Shown: positions 47,038-54,094 of the stretch, one piece after another | Layout: every line of letters begins with the position of its first letter | How positions within the stretch are numbered: position 1 is the first letter of the stretch | NCBI RefSeq assembly: GCF_001612945.1 | Contig: NZ_BDBK01000018.1 | Location: 62,001 to 126,000, forward strand | Length of the DNA stretch: 64,000 nucleotides | From: Nocardia inohanensis NBRC 100128 | GTDB lineage: Bacteria > Actinomycetota > Actinomycetes > Mycobacteriales > Mycobacteriaceae | Direction: 5' to 3' | The notes under the pieces: model-generated | Told to the model about the DNA's origin: nothing | The model's input: the letters and a program-made list of their open reading frames with translations, nothing else | Database searches by the model: none | Position numbers and translations under genes: made by a program

Positions 47038-47880
47038 TCAGGGTGCGGTGAGGAACTCGAGCACCGTCTCCGTTTGCCCGAGGACGGCGTGGCCGACACC
47101 GGGCAGTACCCGCATTGTGTGGTTCGGCACGAATTTCGTTATCCGGCGGGCGGTTTCGGCGGAGTCGAACATGACATCCCGATCGCCGACGATGGCGAGC
47201 ACCGGCATGGACAGGCTCGCCAGCTGGTCGTCGGTGAACCGGGGGAGGCGTTCGGTGCGGGGTTTGAAGTGTTCGAAGGTCAGGACTACGTCATCGAGGA
47301 TGGATTCGAGTTCGGGGCCGGTCAAACCGGTTACGACACCGGCGGATCGGCGGGGATCGTGGCGGCCGAACAGGCGGGGCAGGATCGCCTTGAACATCCA
47401 GCCGTAGCGCTGCCCGCCGATACCGCCGGGGCACAGCAGCGCCAGTGCGGAGACCTTGCCGGGGCGGCGGATGGCGTAATCCGTTGCGGTCCAGCCGCCC
47501 AGGGAGATTCCCAGTAGCGCTGTTCGCGAAATGCGCAGTCCGGCAAGGACATCGTCGAGCCAGAGCGCGACCTCTTCGGAGGCCAATGTGGGGCGGGAGG
47601 GTGCGCTGCCGCCCGGTTCGCCGGGCATGTCCACCGCGTAGGTGCGGAAATGCCCGGACCAGGAGGCGATATCGCCCAGCCAGGTGGCGGAGTTGCCGCC
47701 CGAACCGTGCAGCAGCACCAGGGGCGGTGCGTCGGCCGGGCCGGAGATCAGAACGAAGGTGTCGCCCTCACGGGTCGGGATATCCCGGTGTTCGGCGGGG
47801 ACGGGCCACTGTTCGAGCAGGGCTTCATAGCGCCGCGCGATGGTCTCGGCGCCGGCTTCGGATTTGTAGATGGTGCTCAT
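47038..47880 (-). CDS. Alpha/beta-hydrolase
   Basis: A 280-residue alpha/beta-hydrolase fold enzyme. The oxyanion loop is LVLLHGSGGNSATW, the nucleophile elbow GISLGGWTATDYAIRRPG (Ser near residue 124), the acid AIVGDRDVMFDSAETA and the catalytic His in VLPGVGHAVLGQTE. It looks like a small-molecule esterase or C-C bond hydrolase; the substrate is not predictable. Its start overlaps the stop of the HTH gene upstream (ATGA), so regulator and enzyme are translated together. Confidence 0.88.
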   Translation of the reverse strand: MSTIYKSEAGAETIARRYEALLEQWPVPAEHRDIPTREGDTFVLISGPADAPPLVLLHGSGGNSATWLGDIASWSGHFRTYAVDMPGEPGGSAPSRPTLASEEVALWLDDVLAGLRISRTALLGISLGGWTATDYAIRRPGKVSALALLCPGGIGGQRYGWMFKAILPRLFGRHDPRRSAGVVTGLTGPELESILDDVVLTFEHFKPRTERLPRFTDDQLASLSMPVLAIVGDRDVMFDSAETARRITKFVPNHTMRVLPGVGHAVLGQTETVLEFLTAP

Positions 47881-48308
47881 GAGGCGAGCACTCCCTCCAT
47901 GTACTCGAGCAGCCGGGCGGTCTCGCTCAGGCCGCCTACGACAATGACTTTCAGGCGGGCGCGCTCCGCGTCGTAGAAGGTTTGGAAGCGCAGCGGCTGG
48001 TCGCCGGGGTGGCGATTGCCGGTCGCACCGGTGAGCAGGGTGCTCAGCCGATCGGCGGTGCCGCGGTCGACGGCGTCGATCTCGACGATGCTCGACACTT
48101 CGGCGTGGCGTTCCCGCGCGGCGGATTCGCGGGCGGTGGCGGGGACGGGGGTGCCGGTGAACGCCTCCAGATCCGATTGCGTGATCCGGTACTGCTTGCC
48201 GATGCGGGTGGCGGGGAGCTTGCCGTCGCGCACGTAACTGCGGACGGTGCGGACGTGCAGGCCGAGGCGTTCGGCTACGTCTTCGACGGAGTAGAGGCGT
48301 TCGGTCAT
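47877..48308 (-). CDS. MerR/excisionase-type helix-turn-helix protein
   Basis: A 143-residue protein. Residues 1-50 form an excisionase/MerR-like winged HTH (ERLYSVEDVAERLGLHVRTV, RSYVRDGKLPATRIGKQYRI, TQSDLEAFTG). The C-terminal ~85 residues form a small alpha/beta domain (SSIVEIDAVDRGTADRLST, RLKVIVVGGLSETARLLEYM) that may sense a ligand or dimerise. The start is the ATG of MTERLYSVEDV; the open frame beyond it runs through AT-rich regulatory DNA. It heads a two-gene unit with the hydrolase and has repeated TAGGTAAT elements in front, which are candidate autoregulatory sites. Confidence 0.83.
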   Translation of the reverse strand: MTERLYSVEDVAERLGLHVRTVRSYVRDGKLPATRIGKQYRITQSDLEAFTGTPVPATARESAARERHAEVSSIVEIDAVDRGTADRLSTLLTGATGNRHPGDQPLRFQTFYDAERARLKVIVVGGLSETARLLEYMEGVLAS

Positions 48309-48312
48309 GTGA

Positions 48313-48372
48313 ATTACCGTAAACGCACCTAAATGAAGTTGCAATAGGTAATGATAGGGAAGTTTAGGTAAT
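48313..48372. promoter_or_regulatory. Operator-like array of TAGGTAAT half-sites
   Basis: In a locally AT-rich 150-base gap between the HTH gene (minus) and the membrane gene (plus), TAGGTAAT occurs at 48345-48352 and 48365-48372, exactly 20 bases apart (two helical turns). Related opposite-strand elements ATTACC (48313-48318) and ACCTAA (48327-48332) lie next to the HTH start codon. This fits a regulator binding several half-sites and controlling both directions. Which protein binds is inference. Confidence 0.55.
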
Positions 48373-48458
48373 TGTTGCCCCGAACCGTCCCCGGGGGTGC
48401 GGCAATTCAACTACATTTCGTAGTAGACATCTGTGTCGCCTGTCTGGGAGGTAGCGCC

Positions 48459-48944
48459 ATGCGAGCGCTGGCAGTACCGGAACACCGAATCAACCTGCCC
48501 CGCTGGAGTTTCCTGCAATGGGCCGTCTTCGTGGTCGGGGCGGTGCACATCGGGTGGGCGGTCGTCGGCTGGCTCGCCGAACCCAGCTTCGCCGTCGGCC
48601 ACCACGCGCCCGCCACGCAGGTCATGGGCATGGATTACAACGCCTGGCACGGGCTGGCCGGACTGCTGCTGTTCGGCCCCGCCCTCCTGGCCGCCACCCG
48701 CAAATACTGGTCCGCCTGGTACTGCGTGATCGCGGCGCTGGGCGGCGGCTTCTGCATCGGCATCTGGGCGCTGTTCTCGCACACTGTGCTGATCTTCAGC
48801 TTCCCCAACCATGTCACCGACGCCATCATGCATCTGGTCACCGGCGCGATCCTGCTGGCGCTGGTGGTGGTGCAGGTGGCGTGGGACGGCGGGCTGAAGC
48901 CGGTATTCCTGCCCGGCGACCCGGCGCGTGCCGCTACGGCCTGA
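48459..48944 (+). CDS. DUF4383-like membrane protein
   Basis: A 161-residue protein with four membrane helices (near residues 15-38, 65-85, 88-112 and 122-145). WAVFVVGAVHIGWAVVGWL, NAWHGLAGLLLFGPALLAA and DAIMHLVTGAILLALVVVQV resemble the DUF4383 pattern of an Asn/His-rich repeated helix pair. The function is unknown. GGGAGG lies seven bases before the ATG. It is divergent from the HTH/hydrolase unit across the half-site array, and its 3' end overlaps the converging LysR gene by 11 bases. Confidence 0.75.
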   Translation: MRALAVPEHRINLPRWSFLQWAVFVVGAVHIGWAVVGWLAEPSFAVGHHAPATQVMGMDYNAWHGLAGLLLFGPALLAATRKYWSAWYCVIAALGGGFCIGIWALFSHTVLIFSFPNHVTDAIMHLVTGAILLALVVVQVAWDGGLKPVFLPGDPARAATA

Positions 48945-49857
48945 CCGCGATCGCGGCCGGATCCTTCCAGTTCGCCAGCGCGATACGGAGTTGGCCCAGC
49001 AGCACTTTCGCGGGCGGGCTCAGGGGCCGGTCGGTATTCCAGGCCAGCACCAGCCGCCCGCTCATCTGCGGATCGATCTCCAGGATCCGCACCCCGAGCG
49101 CGGCGGCGTCGGCGGCCGGAATCGGCGGCACGATGGCGATCCCGAGCTGGTAACCGGCCAGCCGCATGAGCAGCGGGGGAGCGCCCGCCTCGAAGGCGAA
49201 GTTCGGCGTCAATCCGGCCGCCTGGCAGGTGCTTTCGAAGCGGCCCCGGATACCGGTGCCGGGCGGCAGGCAGATCAGCGGGTGGTCGCACAACTCGGCG
49301 AGGGTGATCCGGTCGCCGAAACCCGTCGCGGTCGATGCGACCGCCGCGACCAGGCGGGTGGTCAGGACGGTCTCGGTGGCGAGGGCCGGGTCCAGCTCGT
49401 CGCCGGACAGGCTCATCAAAGCGATATCGAGTGCGCCGCGGCGCACCGCCGCGTACATGTTCTCCGAGGTGTCCTCGGTCAGCGAGATGCCGATCTGCGG
49501 ATGATCCTGATGGAAGGCGGCCAGCTCCGCGGCGATATCGAGTTCGCCGTCGGCCGCGCCGGCGATCAAGCCCACGCGGACGTGCCCGCGCAGCAGGCCG
49601 GTGAATTCGTCCGCGGTGTGAGTGATCTGCTCGGCGGCGGCCAGTGCCGCGCGGGCCAATGGCAGCACCGCCTCGCCGACCGGGGTCAAGGACACCGACC
49701 GGGTCGAGCGCACCAGCAGGGGCTGCCCGAGCTCCTTCTCCAACTGCTTGATCTGCGCGCTGAGCCCCGGCTGCGCGAGGTGCAGGCGGGCGGCCGCGCG
49801 GGTGAAGTTGGCTTCGTCCACGATGGTGACGAAGTAGCGCAGCTGCCGCAGTTCCAT
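48934..49857 (-). CDS. LysR-family transcriptional regulator
   Basis: A 307-residue regulator. The N-terminal HTH (ELRQLRYFVTIVDEANFTRA, ARLHLAQPGLSAQIKQLEKE) is followed by the linker helix and a periplasmic-binding-type effector domain (HVRVGLIAGAADGELDIAAE and on). It faces the FAD oxidoreductase gene across a 71-base gap with a perfect palindrome, so it most likely controls that gene and itself, the standard LysR arrangement. The effector is unknown. Confidence 0.93.
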   Translation of the reverse strand: MELRQLRYFVTIVDEANFTRAAARLHLAQPGLSAQIKQLEKELGQPLLVRSTRSVSLTPVGEAVLPLARAALAAAEQITHTADEFTGLLRGHVRVGLIAGAADGELDIAAELAAFHQDHPQIGISLTEDTSENMYAAVRRGALDIALMSLSGDELDPALATETVLTTRLVAAVASTATGFGDRITLAELCDHPLICLPPGTGIRGRFESTCQAAGLTPNFAFEAGAPPLLMRLAGYQLGIAIVPPIPAADAAALGVRILEIDPQMSGRLVLAWNTDRPLSPPAKVLLGQLRIALANWKDPAAIAVRP

Positions 49858-49866
49858 AACTGTCGA

Positions 49867-49881
49867 TTCTAGCTACTAGAA
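49867..49881. promoter_or_regulatory. LysR-type palindromic operator
   Basis: TTCTAG-CTA-CTAGAA, a perfect 6-bp inverted repeat containing a T-N11-A core (TCTAGCTACTAGA), the recognition form of LysR regulators. It lies 9 bases from the lysR start and 47 bases before the oxidoreductase start, in the shared promoter region. Confidence 0.7.
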
Positions 49882-49928
49882 AATTTATCTGTTGGAGTTC
49901 TGAATCGGATCGGCGCAGAGTCGAAGGC

Positions 49929-51311
49929 ATGACATCGACGAACGCTCCGCTCAACGAACTGCCCGCCGTCACCGGGCCGGTGTTCCAGCCCGGCGACAGC
50001 GGCTACGACGACGAAATCTCCGGATTCCAAACGGCTTACACGCATCGTCCGGCCGTGGTGGTCGGCGCGGTGCACGCCGAGGATGTGCGGGCGACCGTGG
50101 AATACGCGGCGCGGCACAATCTTTCGGTAGCCGTCCAGTCGACCGGGCACGGGCTGTCGGTCGCCGTCGACGGTGGCGTGCTCATCAATACCGCTCGCAT
50201 GCGGGAGATTCGGATCGATCCGGCCGCCCGCACCGCTCGCGTCGCCGCCGGGGTGCGGGCCGGTGAATTGATCGAGGCCGCCGCCGCGCACGGACTGGCT
50301 CCGCTCAACGGCTCCTCGCTGTCGGTCGGCGTCACCGGCTATGTGCTCGGCGGTGGCATCGGCATCCTGGCTCGCGAATTCGGTTATGCCGCAGACCATG
50401 TGCGCGCCGTCGAACTGGTCACCGCCGACGGTCGCATCCGCCGCGTGGCACCCGGCGACGAACTGTTCGGCGCGGTGCTCGGCACCGGCGGCAACTTCGG
50501 GGTGGTGACCGCCCTGGAACTGGAACTGCTGCCCGTCACCACCGTCTACGGCGGCCAGCTCCAGTTCGACACCGCCTCGGTGGCGCAGGCCGTGGAGGCG
50601 TGGCGGCTGTGGACCGCGGACCTGTCCGAGCAGCTGACCTCGGCCATCACCATGATGACCTTCCCCGACCTGCCGCAACTGCCCCCGCACCTGCGCGGCC
50701 GGTACGTCGCGACCATCAACATCGCCTACACCGGATCCTTCGAAGACGGTGAACGCCTGGTCGAACCGCTGCGCGCGATCGGCCCGCGCCTGGTCGACGA
50801 CCTGCGCGAAATGCCCTACACCGAAAGTCATGCCATCTACCGCGACCCCGATTTCCCGCACGCCTACATCGCCACCAACGCCCTGCTCTCCGACCTGCCC
50901 GCCGAGGCCACCGACGCCTTCCTCGAGCTGACCGGCCCGCAAGCTCCGCTCCCGCTCGTCGCCGGTCTCCGCCACCTCGGCGGAGCGATGCGCCGCCCGG
51001 GACCGGACGGCATCGCCCTCGACCACCGCGACGCCGAATACATCGCCCGCGTCATCGCCATGCCGACGCCCGACAACGCCCAAGCGGTGAACGACCAGCT
51101 GGCCACCATCCGAAAGACCTTGGAACCCTGGACAATCGGCCACAACCTCAACTTCCTCTACGGCGGCGGAGACCAAGCCGACGAAGCCCAGACCCGCGCC
51201 GGATACCGCCCGGAAACCTACGACCACCTGGCGACCCTGAAAGCCGAATACGACCCGAAGAACCTCTTCCGCAACAACCGCAATATCCGCCCCCATCGAC
51301 CCGAGAAATGA
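49929..51311 (+). CDS. FAD-linked oxidoreductase, berberine-bridge-enzyme-like
   Basis: A 460-residue flavoprotein of the PCMH/BBE family. The N-terminal FAD domain contains the covalent-FAD histidine in VAVQSTGHGLSVAVDGG (near residue 75) and the VGVTGYVLGGGIGILAREFG loop. In that loop the second covalent site, a cysteine in bicovalent members, is absent, so FAD is probably attached once. The C-terminal BBE region ends in NLNFLYGGGDQADEAQTRAG and YDPKNLFRNNRNIRP. Such enzymes oxidise alcohols, sugars or natural-product intermediates. A terminator follows. Control by the divergent LysR protein is likely. Confidence 0.9.
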   Translation: MTSTNAPLNELPAVTGPVFQPGDSGYDDEISGFQTAYTHRPAVVVGAVHAEDVRATVEYAARHNLSVAVQSTGHGLSVAVDGGVLINTARMREIRIDPAARTARVAAGVRAGELIEAAAAHGLAPLNGSSLSVGVTGYVLGGGIGILAREFGYAADHVRAVELVTADGRIRRVAPGDELFGAVLGTGGNFGVVTALELELLPVTTVYGGQLQFDTASVAQAVEAWRLWTADLSEQLTSAITMMTFPDLPQLPPHLRGRYVATINIAYTGSFEDGERLVEPLRAIGPRLVDDLREMPYTESHAIYRDPDFPHAYIATNALLSDLPAEATDAFLELTGPQAPLPLVAGLRHLGGAMRRPGPDGIALDHRDAEYIARVIAMPTPDNAQAVNDQLATIRKTLEPWTIGHNLNFLYGGGDQADEAQTRAGYRPETYDHLATLKAEYDPKNLFRNNRNIRPHRPEK

Positions 51312-51313
51312 GT

Positions 51314-51343
51314 TGCTGCCGCCCGGTAACCCGGGCGGCAGCA
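51314..51343 (+). terminator. Terminator after the FAD oxidoreductase
   Basis: A 13-pair stem TGCTGCCGCCCGG/CCGGGCGGCAGCA with a four-base loop (TAAC), two bases after the stop codon. Confidence 0.8.
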
Positions 51344-51386
51344 CAGCATTGGGGTGCGGGGCAGAGTCCGCCCGGATCGCGAAAAG

Positions 51387-51471
51387 GGTTCGGGGGCAAA
51401 CCCGCCCGATCCGCCAGGGGTTCGGGGGCAAAGCCCGTCCGGGTTGCGAGGGGGTTCGGGGGCGAAGCCCC
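51387..51471. repeat. Three copies of a GGTTCGGGGGCAAAGCCC-type repeat
   Basis: Cores begin at 51387, 51418 and 51453 (spacing 31 and 35 bases): GGTTCGGGGGCAAACCCG, GGTTCGGGGGCAAAGCCCG and GGTTCGGGGGCGAAGCCCC. Each can fold into a small GGGGC...GCCCC-like hairpin. A degenerate fourth copy may precede them (around 51353-51375). They fill the gap between the oxidoreductase terminator and the SPFH gene. They look like dispersed intergenic repeats rather than a CRISPR. Confidence 0.7.
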
Positions 51472-51497
51472 TGAGAGCCACGAGAGTTGTTCTATGC

Positions 51498-51521
51498 TAT
51501 CGTCGTGATATCACTTCGATA
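51498..51521. promoter_or_regulatory. 24-bp palindrome upstream of the SPFH-RHH genes
   Basis: TATCG-TC-GTGATATCAC-TT-CGATA: a perfect 10-bp core palindrome flanked by a second inverted repeat, symmetric at 20 of 24 positions. It ends two bases before the AGGAG ribosome site of the SPFH gene. Size and symmetry suit a ribbon-helix-helix tetramer, probably the product of 52407-52574 acting on its own operon. Confidence 0.65.
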
Positions 51522-51534
51522 CTAGGAGAGTGTC

Positions 51535-52407
51535 ATGGAGTTGCGCCAGGCGTTCCGGTTGAACGGTTTTCTGATGCTCGGACTGGTGGTGCTGATCGTC
51601 GCCGGGGCGTTCGGCATCTTGGCGGCCCTGTCCGGCGGGGGCGATAACCCGCCTGCCGCCGCCGGGGTCATCCTGGCGATCGCGATCATCCTCGGAGTCG
51701 TGATCCTGACCGGCTTCGTGGTGGTGAACCCCAACCAGGCCAAGGTGATTCAGTTCTTCGGCCGCTACGTCGGTTCCGTCAGCGAAGCGGGCTTCCACTG
51801 GGTCACCCCGTTCAGCAGCCGCCGCAATATCTCGCTGCGGGTGCGCAACTTCGAAACCCAGAAGCTGAAGGTCAACGACTCCGACGGCAACCCCGTCGAG
51901 ATCGCCGCGGTCGTCGTCTACCAGGTGGTCGACAGCTACAAGTCCGCCTTCGCCGTCGACGACTACGAGGACTTCGTGCAAACCCAGTCCGAGACCGCCG
52001 TCCGCCACCTCGCCACCACCCACCCCTACCAGTCCGACGAGGCCGAGGGCACCAGCCTGCGCAACGGCGGCGAGGTCGCCGAGGAGCTCACCGTTGAACT
52101 CCGCGAACGCACCGCCCTGGCCGGCATCGAGATCCTCGAGGCCCGCATCACCCATCTCGCCTACGCCCCGGAGATCGCCCAGGCCATGCTGGTCCGCCAG
52201 CAGGCCGCCCAGGTGGTCGCCGCCCGCAGCCGCATCGTCGAAGGCGCGGTCGGTATGGTCGGCATGGCCCTGGATCGGCTGGCCGAACAGGGCGTGGTCG
52301 AACTCGATGAGGAGCGCAAGGCGGCAATGGTCTCCAACCTGCTGGTCGTGCTGTGTGGTGATCGCGCCACCCAGCCCGTCGTCAACGCCGGATCGCTCTA
52401 CAACTGA
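51535..52407 (+). CDS. SPFH/band-7 domain membrane protein
   Basis: A 290-residue member of the stomatin/prohibitin/flotillin superfamily. Two N-terminal membrane helices (FLMLGLVVLIVAGAFGILAA; AAAGVILAIAIILGVVILTG) precede the SPFH domain, which starts FVVVNPNQAKVIQFFGRYVG and contains RVRNFETQKLKVNDSDGNPV and IEILEARITHLAYAPEIAQA. These proteins form large membrane rings or microdomains and often work with proteases. The start has AGGAGAG just upstream. TGATG couples it to a ribbon-helix-helix gene. Its 24-bp upstream palindrome suggests regulated expression. Confidence 0.92.
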   Translation: MELRQAFRLNGFLMLGLVVLIVAGAFGILAALSGGGDNPPAAAGVILAIAIILGVVILTGFVVVNPNQAKVIQFFGRYVGSVSEAGFHWVTPFSSRRNISLRVRNFETQKLKVNDSDGNPVEIAAVVVYQVVDSYKSAFAVDDYEDFVQTQSETAVRHLATTHPYQSDEAEGTSLRNGGEVAEELTVELRERTALAGIEILEARITHLAYAPEIAQAMLVRQQAAQVVAARSRIVEGAVGMVGMALDRLAEQGVVELDEERKAAMVSNLLVVLCGDRATQPVVNAGSLYN

Positions 52408-52574
52408 TGTCCGCCGCCAAGCGCGAGCCCAAAAAGGTGTTGTTGCGGCTCGATCCGGCCGTGCACGACGCCATCGCCAAGTGGGCGGCCGACGACCTGC
52501 GAAGTATCAACGCGCAACTCGAGTACGCGTTGCGCCTGGCCCTCAAACAAGCCGGCCGCGAACCGAAGTCCTGA
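52407..52574 (+). CDS. Arc-type ribbon-helix-helix protein
   Basis: A 55-residue protein. The ribbon strand is KKVLLRLDPAVHDAIAKWAA and the two helices follow through DDLRSINAQLEYALRLALKQ. The pattern (Leu/Arg strand, Pro, Ala-Asp-Asp-Ser-like turn, Asn-x-x-Leu-Glu) matches Arc/CopG-type DNA-binding domains such as those of antitoxins. Its ATG overlaps the SPFH stop by one base (TGATG), so both proteins are made together. No toxin gene is adjacent. It is the best candidate binder of the palindrome at 51498. A strong hairpin follows. Confidence 0.85.
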   Translation: MSAAKREPKKVLLRLDPAVHDAIAKWAADDLRSINAQLEYALRLALKQAGREPKS

Positions 52575-52581
52575 AGCGCCC

Positions 52582-52611
52582 GCGCCCCTTCGTCATCCGG
52601 CGAAGGGGCGC
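52582..52611. terminator. Terminator between the RHH and LuxR-type genes
   Basis: An 11-pair stem GCGCCCCTTCG/CGAAGGGGCGC with loop TCATCCGG, between converging genes. It could work for both strands. Confidence 0.75.
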
Positions 52612-52626
52612 TCGGCGCTCCGCTGC

Positions 52627-53661
52627 TCAGCCGATGCCGAGCACCCGCGACAGCAGCGTATTGCGGGTCCGCGCAGCGCATTTGGCGAGTATCGACTTCA
52701 CGTGATCGTTGACGGTGTGCTCGGACAGCACCAGCTCCGCGGCCAGCTGCCGGGAGTCCAGCCCGGCCGCCAGCAGTGCCAGCACCTCGCTCTCGCGGGC
52801 GGAGAGGGCGTGCGCGCGGGCGAACAGGTCCAGGCGTTCGGCGGGCGAGCTCGGTTCGATGGAGACCGCGATATCGGTTCCCAGCCGGTCGGCTTTCACC
52901 GTCACCCAGCGGTTGCCGCCCAGATGAATTCGCGACCAGGGCAGGCCGATGGCGAGATCCCGCTCGACGGCCAGCAGCGCCGCGCCCGCGTTGTAGGCGG
53001 AGGCCGGAATGGGCGCCATCGGTTCATCGGGCGGGTTCAGGCGCAGGAGCGCGGTCGCGGCCGCCGCCGTCTGGGCTCGCACCCGAAGGCCGGGATCGAG
53101 GATGAGCACGGCGGGTCCGACCGGCGGCAGCCGGGCATCCGCACCGGTGAAGGTGCGGCCGAGCGCCCGCCGCAATCCGGTGGTGATCGAGCCCGCGATC
53201 GAGGTCAGTGTCGCGAGTTCCGCTGCGGTGAAAGGCTTTCCGGTGTAGCGCAGCAGTTCCAGGAATCCCCAGCAGCCGTACCGGTCTCCGAAAGCCACGG
53301 TGGCGCTGTCCAAGACGCCGAGATCGCGCTGCAACCGCCACAGCTCCGCCTGCTCCGGATCGCCGCCGCTCAGTTCCAGCAGCGAACGCGCCCCCGACCC
53401 CAGCAGTCCGTCCCACCGGCTGCGCGGCGTCAGATACCGGGCGCGGATCAGCTCCGGCAGCCGCGGCCACTCCAGTCCCGGGACATCGGCCAGCGGTGCG
53501 GTGGCCACCTTGGTCACCGGATCGGTGAGGGCGAAGACATGCCCTTGGCAGGGCAGTGCCGTGCGCAGATCGGCGAGCACCAGCTCGCGGAATCGTTTGG
53601 CGGTGTGGGCGTCCCGATCGTGTCGCTCGATCCGGTCGGCCAGCTCTCGTGCGCTCGGCAC
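52627..53661 (-). CDS. LuxR-type helix-turn-helix regulator with sensor domain
   Basis: A 344-residue regulator. Residues about 20-170 look like a GAF-type sensing domain (LVLADLRTALPCQGHVFALT and FGDRYGCWGFLELLRYTGKP). A PAS-like segment follows (VGPAVLILDPGLRVRAQTAA). The C-terminal LuxR HTH is complete: ALSARESEVLALLAAGLDSR, QLAAELVLSEHTVNDHVKSI and LAKCAARTRNTLLSRVLG. It is divergent from a small barrel protein gene, with an ATCCCC/GGGGAT repeat in the gap. The ligand is unknown. Confidence 0.9.
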   Translation of the reverse strand: MPSARELADRIERHDRDAHTAKRFRELVLADLRTALPCQGHVFALTDPVTKVATAPLADVPGLEWPRLPELIRARYLTPRSRWDGLLGSGARSLLELSGGDPEQAELWRLQRDLGVLDSATVAFGDRYGCWGFLELLRYTGKPFTAAELATLTSIAGSITTGLRRALGRTFTGADARLPPVGPAVLILDPGLRVRAQTAAAATALLRLNPPDEPMAPIPASAYNAGAALLAVERDLAIGLPWSRIHLGGNRWVTVKADRLGTDIAVSIEPSSPAERLDLFARAHALSARESEVLALLAAGLDSRQLAAELVLSEHTVNDHVKSILAKCAARTRNTLLSRVLGIG

Positions 53662-53682
53662 CCGCCCAGTCTAGGAGCGAAA

Positions 53683-53700
53683 ATCCCCAAGATCGGGGAT
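53683..53700. promoter_or_regulatory. Inverted repeat ATCCCC-N6-GGGGAT
   Basis: A perfect 6-bp inverted repeat in the 97-base gap between the divergent LuxR-type gene and the 53759 gene. It is a candidate binding site for the LuxR-type protein, whose family favours such palindromes. Confidence 0.5.
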
Positions 53701-53758
53701 ATGGCCGTCGCTGGTTCGCGCCCAGACTTCAGGCAGGAATCCGAACCAGGAGGCAATC

Positions 53759-54067
53759 ATGACCACCACCCTGCACATCGACAACACCGTGCGCGATTAC
53801 GACACCTGGAAGGACGTCTTCGACAAGTTCGATCGCGTCCGTGCCGATCACAATGTGCGTTCCTGCCGGGTATCGCGCAGCGCGGACGATCCGGGCCGCG
53901 TGCTCATCGATCTCGACTTCGACACCCGAGCCGAGGCCGAAACCTTCCTGGAGACGCTGCACAAGATCATCGCGACGCCGCAGTCCCGGGAAATGCTCAC
54001 CTCGCATGCCGTTCTGCTCGCCGACGTGATGGAGCAGCGCGTGCCCGGCGCGGCCGTTGCGAGCTGA
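53759..54067 (+). CDS. Small dimeric alpha/beta-barrel-like protein
   Basis: A 102-residue cytoplasmic protein. It starts with a strand, a DYDTWKDVFDKFDRVRADHN helix, and strands SCRVSRSADDPGRVLIDLDF, then the helix AEAETFLETLHKIIATPQSR: the order of antibiotic-biosynthesis-monooxygenase-like ferredoxin folds. It lacks the haem or flavin ligands of the better known members. The gene is divergent from the LuxR regulator and probably controlled by it. AGGAGG precedes the ATG. Confidence 0.75.
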   Translation: MTTTLHIDNTVRDYDTWKDVFDKFDRVRADHNVRSCRVSRSADDPGRVLIDLDFDTRAEAETFLETLHKIIATPQSREMLTSHAVLLADVMEQRVPGAAVAS

Positions 54068-54094
54068 CGGCCCTCCGGTTCGACAGCCGCGAGA

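Noticed and set aside
51353..51471. CRISPR-like spaced repeats
   Set aside because: Only three or four short units with unequal, repeat-like spacing and no unique spacers or cas genes nearby.
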